Below, one piece after another: positions 1 to 5,427 of a stretch of DNA of 5,693 bases. The position numbers were made by a program, and so were the translations under genes. This stretch comes from an uncultured Pseudanabaenaceae cyanobacterium (GTDB taxonomy: Bacteria > Cyanobacteriota > Cyanobacteriia > PCC-9006 > JAAUQQ01). Positions within the stretch are counted from its first letter, which is position 1. The number at the start of each line of letters is the position of its first letter. The notes beneath the pieces are model-generated. The model worked only from the letters and a program-made list of their open reading frames with translations, did not search any database and was not told where the DNA came from. The stretch spans positions 1 through 5,693 of the forward strand of contig CALLPZ010000215.1 in assembly GCA_938015405.1 (NCBI GenBank), in the 5' to 3' direction.

Positions 1-38
1 AATGATGAGCGATAGCAGGCAGCCACCGCCAGGCCCAT
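1..38 (-). CDS. Possible start of an unidentified gene, running off the window
   Basis: An ATG on the minus strand at 36-38 opens a frame that stays open to the window edge, giving 12 codons that read MGLAVAACYRSS. It is preceded by AAGGAG (plus 44-49) at a spacing of 5 bases, a good Shine-Dalgarno match and better than that of any other gene here. It begins 65 bases after the stop of the RNase gene on the same strand and could be co-transcribed with it. Twelve residues are too few to identify a family. The call rests only on the ribosome-binding site, position and strand, and the ATG may be fortuitous. Confidence 0.3.
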   Translation of the reverse strand, partial: MGLAVAACYRSS

Positions 39-103
39 GGCCTCTCCTTCAGTCTAGAGTTGGAACCTAGAGGACGCTACCTCCGAGCATCTATTCCAAG
101 GCT

Positions 104-2461
104 TTACTCAGAATCGTCTTCAACGTCCAACTCTAGGCCCACTTCGAGCTGCTGATCTTCCGCTTCCAGCTCATCATTTTCACTGCCACCGCCCACAACA
201 ATCAGATCAATCTGCTGACGGTAGTAGTCCACACTCTTCACTTGGACCTCGACGCGATCGCCCAGGCTGTACTGCTGACGATTCTTACGACCCACCAAAC
301 GCTGCTGGCGAATCCGATGCTCATACCAGTCATCCTTGAGGGAGCTGACATGGACCAAGCCTTCCACCAGCCAGCCATCTAGTTCCACAAAGAAGCCGTA
401 GTTTTGTACCCGCGTAATGAGGCCGGGGAAAACCTCCCCTGTACGAGCCTTCATCAGCTCAGCTTTCTTCAGACCTATTAGGTCAGCTTCAGCCTCCTGG
501 GCGCGGTTCTCACGCTCACCCAACTGAACCACCGTGGCCTGGAATTGAAGTTCTAGCTCTTGATGAATATCGGGGGGGAGAATATTCCAGGCAATGTACT
601 CATGGAATTCGCTGCTGTGCAGATCGACTCGCTCCTTCGAACGCGTTGTGCGGCGATCACGACCATGCTCAAACACCGCATGGAGTACCCGCTGAATCTG
701 CAAGTCGCAGTAACGACGGACCGGACAGGCAAAATGGGTGTAGCCGTTATCCAGCGCCAAACCGAAGTGCAACCCCGGAGCAATGGTGTAGCTCGCAGGC
801 TTCACAGTCTGCTGAAGCTGATAAATCAACACTCGCTCAGCCTCACTCTCCGCAAACTGAGCTAAGAAGTTCTGGTAATCCAACGAGATCACCACTTCCT
901 CGTCATCCAACTCCATCTCAATATCGAGGTTGCTCACCAACTTGATGAGTTCCTCAGCTGCAGGCACCTCTGGCAAGCGGTGGGTGCGATACAGCATAGG
1001 CACTGAAAGCGCCTGCAGATGCTCCGCGACCAGCTGATTCGCCAGCAGCATAAACTCCCGAATCTTCCCTCGCATGGTCAATTCGCCAGGGCTCATCAGC
1101 GCCCCAAGGGCTTCATCATTAAACGCAGCATTGCTAAAGAGGGCTGGAACCTTACTAGAGCTATCGCTGAGTTCAGGCAGGCGTTCAGGCAGATTGAGCT
1201 CAAACGATCCCCGAGCTCGACGCTGATCCTGCAAGAGCTCCCCCACCACATTAACTTGCTCAATCAAGTCATAGACTGGCGCAAATTTCTTGATATTTCG
1301 AGTCTTGGGGGTCCGCCCCAGAATAGCCTGGGCCTGACCATAGTTCACCGCAGCATTGGCATTGATAATGGAAGGCTGAATTTCATAACGCAGCACCTCA
1401 CCGGCTTCATCGATATCCACCAGCACCGACAGCGCCAGACGATCCTTGCTGGACTGGAAACTACAAAGGCTATAGGCCAGATGCTCTGGCAACATCGGCA
1501 AGACAGTCTCGCCGAGGTAAACCGCCGTTCCCCGATGCTTCGCAGCCTGGTCAATGGGGGAATCTAGGGGAACGTAGGTTGCCACATCCGCGACGTGAAT
1601 GCTGAGCCGCCAACCTTCATCGGTTTTGTCAATGGACACAGCATTGTCCACCATGTCTGCATCGGCCCCCGGCGTTGCCCCATAGATGGCAACAGTATCC
1701 AACTCGCGCAGATCCAGACGTCCCTTCTGCTCAGCCTTACGCAAGCGGGTGGGCAACGCTTTTTCGGCCGTTTTCACAGCTTCGGAGAACTCCCCTGGCA
1801 AGCTGTGCTTGCAGCAAACAATATCAATATCGGCAGCGGCTTCGGCATCACTCCCCAAAACCTGGGTCACGCGGCCCAAGGGAGCATGGCGTCCTAAGGG
1901 ATAGCGCACCACCTCAACATTCACAAGATGGTCATTGGCTTCACTGAGGTCTTCAGTTTCCTGACTCAGGTCAACCTCAAACAACAACCGATCATCCAGA
2001 GGAACGGCTTTAAACTGTGCTTCTTTGGCTTCCTCTGCCTTAATTCTTGCCAGTACCGAGGTATTCGCCCGCTCCAGGATCAAACGCACCTGCCCCTCTG
2101 GACTCCGGCGACGGCTCGCTTCCTTGGTAACAGAGACCAGCACGCGATCGCCATTCCAGGCATGGTTCAGCTTGCTTTCCCGGATGTAAATATCTTCAGC
2201 ATCCTCAGCATCCTGAATGGCAAAACAAAAGCCCTTACTTGAGCAGCGCAACCGCCCTTCCACATAGCCCGTTTCCTGGACTCGGCGATACTTACTCCGG
2301 TCCTTCTCAATGATGCCCGTCTTCTCTAAGGCATCCAGAGCAATTTGGAGTTGCCGCAAACCGGACTCATCCTCACAGCCCAGTTTCTTTTCTAAAACCT
2401 TGGCACCAACAAACTTGTCATCAGCAAGGGTTGCCAGCAAGGTTGCAACGGAAAACTTCAT
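104..2461 (-). CDS. zam: RNase II/R-family protein (VacB/RNase R-like), probable Zam-type, altered active site
   Basis: A 785-residue member of the RNB family of 3'-5' exoribonucleases, cytosolic enzymes that degrade RNA processively. Visible order: N-terminal winged-helix-like segment (about 1-62), OB/cold-shock domain (about 66-130), RNB domain (about 250-605) and S1 RNA-binding domain (about 675-755). An acidic tail starts near 757. Family signatures present include VYLGETVLPMLPEHL, HFGLAL and CPVRRYCDLQ (579-588), plus the AEAD segment matching the conserved Glu after the RNB core. The Asp cluster that binds catalytic metal is altered: where the family has D-x5-D-x-D-D, this protein shows Y260 or P264, then M270, D272 and N273. 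The ATG start has GAGG five bases upstream. Cyanobacteria usually carry a shorter RNase II and a longer paralogue, Zam (sll1910 in Synechocystis, recalled as about 780 residues). Length and divergence favour Zam. The family is certain; the symbol is an inference and rnr is the alternative. Confidence 0.93.
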   Translation of the reverse strand: MKFSVATLLATLADDKFVGAKVLEKKLGCEDESGLRQLQIALDALEKTGIIEKDRSKYRRVQETGYVEGRLRCSSKGFCFAIQDAEDAEDIYIRESKLNHAWNGDRVLVSVTKEASRRRSPEGQVRLILERANTSVLARIKAEEAKEAQFKAVPLDDRLLFEVDLSQETEDLSEANDHLVNVEVVRYPLGRHAPLGRVTQVLGSDAEAAADIDIVCCKHSLPGEFSEAVKTAEKALPTRLRKAEQKGRLDLRELDTVAIYGATPGADADMVDNAVSIDKTDEGWRLSIHVADVATYVPLDSPIDQAAKHRGTAVYLGETVLPMLPEHLAYSLCSFQSSKDRLALSVLVDIDEAGEVLRYEIQPSIINANAAVNYGQAQAILGRTPKTRNIKKFAPVYDLIEQVNVVGELLQDQRRARGSFELNLPERLPELSDSSSKVPALFSNAAFNDEALGALMSPGELTMRGKIREFMLLANQLVAEHLQALSVPMLYRTHRLPEVPAAEELIKLVSNLDIEMELDDEEVVISLDYQNFLAQFAESEAERVLIYQLQQTVKPASYTIAPGLHFGLALDNGYTHFACPVRRYCDLQIQRVLHAVFEHGRDRRTTRSKERVDLHSSEFHEYIAWNILPPDIHQELELQFQATVVQLGERENRAQEAEADLIGLKKAELMKARTGEVFPGLITRVQNYGFFVELDGWLVEGLVHVSSLKDDWYEHRIRQQRLVGRKNRQQYSLGDRVEVQVKSVDYYRQQIDLIVVGGGSENDELEAEDQQLEVGLELDVEDDSE
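254..261. repeat. HIP1 octamer
   Basis: GCGATCGC, the highly iterated palindrome of many cyanobacterial genomes, inside the S1-domain coding part of the RNase gene. Confidence 0.9.
2144..2151. repeat. HIP1 octamer
   Basis: GCGATCGC inside the OB-domain coding part of the RNase gene (residues NGDRVLV). Confidence 0.9.
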
Positions 2462-2466
2462 GGAGG

Positions 2467-2470
2467 CCTC
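2467..2470 (-). promoter_or_regulatory. Ribosome binding site of the RNase-family gene
   Basis: On the minus strand the bases before the ATG read TGAGGCCTCC, which places GAGG five bases upstream of the start at 2461. It supports this ATG over any internal start. The site is embedded in the palindrome GAGGCCTC, so it could also pair with itself. Confidence 0.5.
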
Positions 2471-2500
2471 AGCGGATTACGCTACGCAGTTGTAGGTCGA

Positions 2501-2523
2501 ACGAAAAGCCCACAGGAATGGGC
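2501..2523 (-). terminator. Small hairpin plus T-run in the leader of the RNase gene
   Basis: The minus strand reads GCCCATTCCTGTGGGC followed by TTTTCGT. This gives a 5-bp stem (6 with a G-U pair), a short loop and four Ts, ending about 40 bases before the RNase start codon. It resembles a weak intrinsic terminator or attenuator. The stem is short and the T-run brief, so it may be only a leader structure. Confidence 0.35.
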
Positions 2524-2605
2524 GCGATCATGATGGCTCTTAAAATGTTCTTAGGGAGACGACTGTTCAAACGATTCGCAGATTGAAACGATGGTTCGGA
2601 GATTT

Positions 2606-2613
2606 GCGATCGC
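2606..2613. repeat. HIP1 octamer
   Basis: GCGATCGC in the spacer between the RNase gene and phoU. Confidence 0.9.
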
Positions 2614-2688
2614 CAGTTGTATTCGAAACCCAGACTGAACCATCCTAGGCTAGCTTGAGAGTTGCCAGAATAAGAACCGATCTTTGAA

Positions 2689-2717
2689 ACCGTAAACCTC
2701 AGGGTTACAAGCGTCAA
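2689..2717 (-). promoter_or_regulatory. Candidate promoter for the RNase gene
   Basis: The minus strand has TTGACG (plus 2712-2717), five of six matches to a -35 box. After exactly 17 bases comes TACGGT (plus 2689-2694), a poor -10 match of three in six. If used, it would give a leader of about 220 bases containing the hairpin at 2501-2523. Confidence 0.25.
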
Positions 2718-2842
2718 TGCCCTAAGACGGATTGTCTAGAGAAAACCCTTCAAAAGCGAACTCTCTCTCCCCAAAGACCAAAGCAATAGGCCCAAAAGTA
2801 AACAATAGAAAACCGGGGCATCAAGACCCAATCAACCAACGA

Positions 2843-3514
2843 CTAGAAGCGCTCACCCGTAATAATGTAAGTAATGCGATCGCCAATGTTCGTAGCATGA
2901 TCTGCAATTCGCTCTAAGTAGCGAATGACTAAGCTCAGCAGCACAATTGGCTCAACCCCTTGCTGCAAATCAGGTCGTTGTACCAAATCAGCGTAGATAC
3001 TGTCATAGTCATCATCCACCAAATCATCCTTCTCACGGATGCTCTTGGCAGACTCCAAATCAAGGCTAGACAAGGCCTCTAGGCTAAGCGCCACCATGGC
3101 TCTGCAGCGATCCAACATCAGCGCGACGCGATCGGTCACAGGCTGCTCAGGGTAAGGGAATAGCTGCACAGCCACTTCGCAAATATCCTGGGCATAATCT
3201 CCAATACGCTCTAGGTCACGCACCAACTGCATGAGCGCACTGAGCAAACGTAGGTCTTGACTCACTGGGGCCTGGAGCGCCATCAAATTGACGCAGTCTT
3301 GCTCAATTTGCCGATAGAGAACATCAATTTTCTTATCCTGACGAACGATCTTTTGAGCCGCTTCAAGATCGCGGGCAATCAGTGCTTGACGAGACAACCA
3401 GCAGGAATTCTCCACCAGGGCTCCCATACGCAGGACATCCTGCTGAACACGCTTCATTTGGCGCTCAAAGTGCGTCCTGGTACTGCTAGGGCTATCTGAG
3501 AACAGGTTAATCAT
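2843..3514 (-). CDS. phoU: Phosphate signalling complex protein PhoU
   Basis: A 223-residue cytoplasmic protein. PhoU family proteins dampen phosphate uptake and Pho-regulon output by linking the PstSCAB transporter to the sensor kinase (SphS/SphR in cyanobacteria). The sequence shows the characteristic tandem of two all-helical bundles, each with a D/E-x3-D metal-binding motif and an ERI-D signature: RQDKKID (58-64) with ERIGDYAQDI (102-111), then EKDDLVD (161-167) with ERIADHATNI (201-210). Length is normal for the family. The ATG at 3514 is chosen because PhoU homology begins soon after it (HFERQMKRVQQDVLRMGALVE region). The in-frame extension to 3565 would need a TTG start and adds 17 residues unlike the family. 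No clear Shine-Dalgarno precedes the ATG. No pst or sph genes lie in the window, so phoU stands apart from its partners here, divergent from psaM. Confidence 0.95.
   Translation of the reverse strand: MINLFSDSPSSTRTHFERQMKRVQQDVLRMGALVENSCWLSRQALIARDLEAAQKIVRQDKKIDVLYRQIEQDCVNLMALQAPVSQDLRLLSALMQLVRDLERIGDYAQDICEVAVQLFPYPEQPVTDRVALMLDRCRAMVALSLEALSSLDLESAKSIREKDDLVDDDYDSIYADLVQRPDLQQGVEPIVLLSLVIRYLERIADHATNIGDRITYIITGERF
2876..2883. repeat. HIP1 octamer
   Basis: GCGATCGC near the 3' end of phoU, covering codons of the IGDRI segment. Confidence 0.9.
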
Positions 3515-3835
3515 AACTAAGGATTCAACGAAGGCCTTCCATCTGTAGGACTGACTATCGACCAACAGCTTGCAAATGGAGCCAGAGACAAAACCAACTC
3601 ACAGGGACGAACGAAATAGCCATGCTAGCAACTTTTCAATGGCTTTCCCAATTTCCCATTCTAGCTATAGCTCCCCAAAGAAGAGGTGCCAGAGATGACA
3701 TTGCCTCTCACCTGAGTCGCTCACAAGAAGTTTAGCTGGCCCACTATTAAGGGATGTTACGGGGATGTTGATGTTGGACAAAAATTGCCCGACGCTATGG
3801 GGAGCTACACTCTTACATTGGAGCTACTAATTAAG
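3515..3835. promoter_or_regulatory. Divergent regulatory region between phoU and psaM
   Basis: A 321-bp region must hold the promoters of both divergent genes. TAGCTCCCCA (3668-3677) and TGGGGAGCTA (3798-3807) form a perfect 10-bp inverted repeat. On each strand the repeat is read toward its gene and runs into a -10-like sequence: TACACT (3806-3811) for psaM, and TATAGC followed by TAGAAT for phoU. GGGATGTT occurs at 3751-3758 and 3762-3769, with a further GATGTT at 3770-3775. The palindrome AGCTATAGCT lies at 3663-3672. No protein gene is seen. Confidence 0.45.
3785..3811 (+). promoter_or_regulatory. psaM: Candidate core promoter of psaM
   Basis: TACACT at 3806-3811 is a fair -10 box. TTGCCC (3785-3790) lies 15 bases upstream and TTGGAC (3774-3779) 26 bases upstream, so neither has ideal -35 spacing. 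An activator bound at the GGGATGTT repeats could compensate. The resulting leader would be about 15-20 bases. Confidence 0.3.
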
Positions 3836-3925
3836 ATGTCAGATTCACAAATCATTGTTGCCCTACTCATCTCACTAATCCCTGGAATCCTGGCTTACCG
3901 CCTGGGCAGTGCGCTGTATCAGTAA
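3836..3925 (+). CDS. psaM: Photosystem I reaction centre subunit XII (PsaM)
   Basis: A 29-residue membrane peptide of the photosystem I core, located in the thylakoid membrane. PsaM is one of the smallest PSI subunits and helps stabilise PSI trimers. The sequence begins MSDSQIIVALLISL and ends YRLGSALYQ. It has a polar N-terminus, one hydrophobic helix (about residues 6-22) containing the Pro-Gly pair typical of PsaM (IPGIL), and the short C-terminal R-L-x3-LY signature. Cyanobacterial PsaM is usually about 30-31 residues, so this one is full length. It starts at an ATG with a GGAG at 3820-3823, a loose spacing of 12 bases, and stops at TAA. It is divergent from phoU and appears monocistronic, since the next gene on the strand lies 727 bp away. 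Identification rests on recognising the motif pattern in a very short peptide. Confidence 0.9.
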   Translation: MSDSQIIVALLISLIPGILAYRLGSALYQ

Positions 3926-4083
3926 TTACTGATCCCGTGAAGCCACTGAATAGGTATCATCCGTTTCGGATGGAGAAGTATTGATTCAGAGGGTTCACAT
4001 CCTCCATGCATTATTGGTTTGTGGCAAGCACAATCCCTGCTACTCGCTTTAATAAACTGGACCTGCATCGTTGCAGTTCTAAT

Positions 4084-4120
4084 CTAGAAGCCGAACGGGT
4101 TTTCCCCGTTCGGCTTCTAG
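4084..4120. terminator. Perfect 16-bp hairpin, possible 3' end of the psaM transcript
   Basis: CTAGAAGCCGAACGGG (4084-4099) and its exact complement (4105-4120) flank the 5-base loop TTTTC. It lies 158 bases after the psaM stop. Neither strand has a T-run after the stem, so it is not a classical intrinsic terminator. It may act as a 3' stabilising or processing structure, or belong to a palindromic repeat. The hairpin is certain; the function is inferred. Confidence 0.45.
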
Positions 4121-4129
4121 CGTACAGAA

Positions 4130-4278
4130 AGGGACTGGCAACCCAAAAAGCGAGCTTGCGACCTCAACGAAGCAGCCATTCCGTCCCAGGATTCAGCAAA
4201 CTCTCCAGGAATCTCAGTACTCCCAGACGGGATGACGAACCGCCTCTCGAAAGTGGCTCACTCGCCACGCTAGTCCCT
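4130..4278. ncRNA. Candidate structured RNA with nested helices
   Basis: Three helices nest inside one another: AGGGACTGGC (4130-4139) with GCTAGTCCCT (4269-4278), 10 bp with one G-U pair; ATTCCGTC (4178-4185) with GACGGGAT (4226-4233), 8 bp with one G-U; and GGATTC (4189-4194) with GAATCT (4209-4214), 6 bp with one G-U. A side hairpin GTGGC/GCCAC (4253-4257, 4264-4268) abuts the outer helix. Pairings are given for the plus strand; the transcribed strand is unknown. It matches no RNA family I can recognise (not tmRNA, RNase P RNA, SRP RNA or 6S RNA). Confidence 0.25.
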
Positions 4279-4331
4279 CAGGCCATCAGCTTCCACTCCA
4301 ACGAACCCAATGCACAGGTTCTTTAAAAGCA

Positions 4332-4345
4332 GAGCTTGCAAGCTC
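4332..4345. repeat. Perfect 14-bp palindrome
   Basis: GAGCTTGCAAGCTC is fully self-complementary with no spacer, a shape typical of a dimeric-protein binding site. It lies about 310 bases before the membrane-protein gene. A related string, GCGAGCTTGC, occurs at 4150-4159. Confidence 0.5.
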
Positions 4346-4440
4346 CCAGGCAGAGGGGCAAACCTCCTCCCAGCAACAACGAAAAGACCATGAATCTGGG
4401 GAAGAAGCGTTGTTTTGGAAAAGATGCGATATAGTTAGCT

Positions 4441-4510
4441 CTTGCCAAAGGTGGCAGGTTAAAACCCTGCATGGGGGAAAGACTTCAGGAGTGACCTCCC
4501 TCAACCTTTG
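4441..4510 (+). other. Competing helices upstream of the membrane-protein gene
   Basis: Two arrangements are possible. In one, CTTGCCA (4441-4447) pairs with TGGCAGG (4452-4458). In the other, CAAAGGT (4446-4452) pairs with ACCTTTG (4504-4510), enclosing GCAGG/CCTGC (4454-4458, 4466-4470) and GGGGG/CCTCC (4473-4477, 4495-4499) as a three-way junction. The two cannot form together. No T-run follows. No known riboswitch consensus was recognised. Confidence 0.2.
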
Positions 4511-4620
4511 ACACCTCTAAGAAGCCACAGTAAGTTATACGGACAAATTTGCTACGCGGATTTGGGAGTCTCACCCCTCCTCTTATTGAGAGAAGGACTG
4601 GTTAAGCTACAACTCCTGCC

Positions 4621-4652
4621 TCGGTTTCCTCTACCGAATCTTTACTAAAGAT
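4621..4652 (+). promoter_or_regulatory. Two hairpins directly before the start codon at 4653
   Basis: TCGGT/ACCGA (4621-4625, 4633-4637) and ATCTTT/AAAGAT (4638-4643, 4647-4652) lie back to back and end at the base before the ATG. They occupy the space where a Shine-Dalgarno would be, and none is seen. Translation may be structure-controlled, or simply independent of a Shine-Dalgarno. Confidence 0.35.
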
Positions 4653-5156
4653 ATGTACGCCACCCAAGCAACCCCAGTCCGTCGCTCTCGTCCCCGTTCA
4701 AGCCAGCCGTCATCAGTCGTTAAGCCTGGGACCTCAAGGAAGCCGCTAGCCAAAGCTCAACAACCCAGCAAAGCCCAACTTCAAACCATGCGGCGCAGCT
4801 CTCGTCGCCAGGCCCTGGTTGAGCGCAATCAGCAGCAGCGCCTAGCGGAAATGAGACGTGAGACCCTCATCAAGCTGTCAGTCAATGGCGTGCTCATTGC
4901 CGTTTCCGTGGCAGCTCTCGCCAAACTTGTTCCTGCTCTCTGGACTCAGCAGTCTCAGCTCAAGGAGATTCGCTCTGAATTGATTTCAACCCAAACTCGG
5001 GTAGGGCGGCTGCGGAGCGACTTCAATCGCACCTTTGACCCCATGCAAGGTAGTGCTGTGATGCAGCAGCAGAGCTATCGGACAGATCCCAATCAGAAGC
5101 CGATTGTTTGGGTAGAGCCAGGCACAAGCAGTGGCATTCAAAATCCTCACGATTAA
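4653..5156 (+). CDS. Small single-pass membrane protein, FtsB/FtsL-like topology, function unknown
   Basis: A 167-residue protein I cannot assign to a named family, though its style is that of conserved cyanobacterial hypothetical proteins. It has a long, very basic, Ser/Gln-rich N-terminal region (about 1-70, many Arg and Lys) and one hydrophobic segment (about 72-92, LSVNGVLIAVSVAALAKL). A heptad-like stretch follows (about 97-125, QSQLKEIRSELISTQTRVGRL), then a polar tail with the segment QKPIVWVEPG. Positive-inside logic puts the N-terminus in the cytoplasm and the coiled coil outside. This layout resembles the divisome proteins FtsB and FtsL, which are poorly recognisable in cyanobacteria, but it is also shared by other coiled-coil membrane proteins. 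The start codon is the first ATG of the frame and lacks a Shine-Dalgarno. It is probably its own transcription unit, with a terminator about 100 bases after the stop. Coding status is well supported; function is open. Confidence 0.85.
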   Translation: MYATQATPVRRSRPRSSQPSSVVKPGTSRKPLAKAQQPSKAQLQTMRRSSRRQALVERNQQQRLAEMRRETLIKLSVNGVLIAVSVAALAKLVPALWTQQSQLKEIRSELISTQTRVGRLRSDFNRTFDPMQGSAVMQQQSYRTDPNQKPIVWVEPGTSSGIQNPHD

Positions 5157-5254
5157 TTGAATCGCCATAACTAGTACAGAAGAACTATAGTGTTCCGCAC
5201 CAGGAATGACAACCGCTGGGAGCAATTTTTACGACGTGAATAAGCGATATGAAG

Positions 5255-5288
5255 AAAGGCCTTAACTCAGTTAAGATTGCGGCCTTTT
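5255..5288 (+). terminator. Intrinsic terminator after the membrane-protein gene
   Basis: AAAGGCC (5255-5261) pairs with GGCCTTT (5281-5287). An inner hairpin TTAAC-TCA-GTTAA (5262-5274) sits in the loop, and the T-run TTTT forms the 3' edge of the outer stem. It lies 98 bases after the stop at 5156. The minus strand also ends the stem in Ts, so it could work in both directions. Confidence 0.6.
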
Positions 5289-5326
5289 CCATAGAGCAAT
5301 TCAAAAGAGCGGGATAGGATTCAAAG

Positions 5327-5334
5327 GCGATCGC
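5327..5334. repeat. HIP1 octamer
   Basis: GCGATCGC in the spacer between the terminator at 5255-5288 and the partial gene at 5428. Confidence 0.9.
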
Positions 5335-5427
5335 TCCAACTGTATTCCAAGGCTCTCTTCTATTCTGAAGCGAACTTAGACAAGGGTTTACAGGGGCCTT
5401 GCTTCTTACCCCATTGCGGTTAGTTCC

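Larger units (their letters stand above)
2462..2842. other. 381-bp spacer between phoU and the RNase gene
   Basis: No credible protein gene is seen. It contains a HIP1 octamer at 2606-2613, a minus-strand hairpin with a short T-run at 2501-2523, and a minus-strand promoter-like pair at 2689-2717. No strong terminator is visible just after the phoU stop, so read-through from phoU remains possible. Confidence 0.6.
3926..4652. other. 727-bp intergenic region rich in inverted repeats
   Basis: No protein gene is credible here, because open frames are short, lack ribosome sites and cross strong hairpins. The region holds a short hairpin CATCCG-TTT-CGGATG (3958-3972) after psaM, CTGCA-TCGT-TGCAG (4063-4076), the 16-bp hairpin at 4084-4120, nested helices at 4130-4278, the palindrome at 4332-4345, competing helices at 4441-4510 and two small hairpins before the next start codon. 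It contains no HIP1 site. This density of pairing suggests transcribed RNA structure or the remains of a palindromic repeat element. Confidence 0.5.

Noticed and set aside
1019..1567. A 182-codon open frame on the plus strand
   Set aside because: It lies fully antisense to the RNB domain coding sequence, has no protein-like pattern or ribosome site, and is a shadow of the codon bias of the real gene.
2469..2717. An 82-codon minus-strand frame between phoU and the RNase gene
   Set aside because: There is no recognisable domain, no ribosome site and no membrane or helical pattern, and it overlaps the promoter-like and hairpin elements.
3501..3520. PHO-box-like TTAACCT sequence at the phoU start
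   Set aside because: Only one octamer fits the YTTAACCT consensus. It lies across and inside the coding start, where a SphR activation site would not be expected.
3515..3565. Longer phoU starting at TTG 3565
   Set aside because: The extra 17 residues do not resemble PhoU and would need a rare TTG start, whereas the ATG at 3514 gives a normal-length protein.
3986..4003. GGGTTCACATCCTCC resembling the 3' part of a tRNA
   Set aside because: The invariant A58 position is C, the stem mispairs, and no cloverleaf fits the preceding 75 bases.
4006..4326. A 106-codon open frame on the plus strand
   Set aside because: It runs straight through the perfect hairpin at 4084-4120 and the nested helices, has low-complexity Ser/Arg/Pro content, and lacks a Shine-Dalgarno.
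4454..4470. T-arm-like GCAGG-TTAAAAC-CCTGC suggesting a tRNA
   Set aside because: The invariant C of the T-loop is replaced by A, and no acceptor, D-arm or anticodon arm can be drawn upstream at tRNA spacing.
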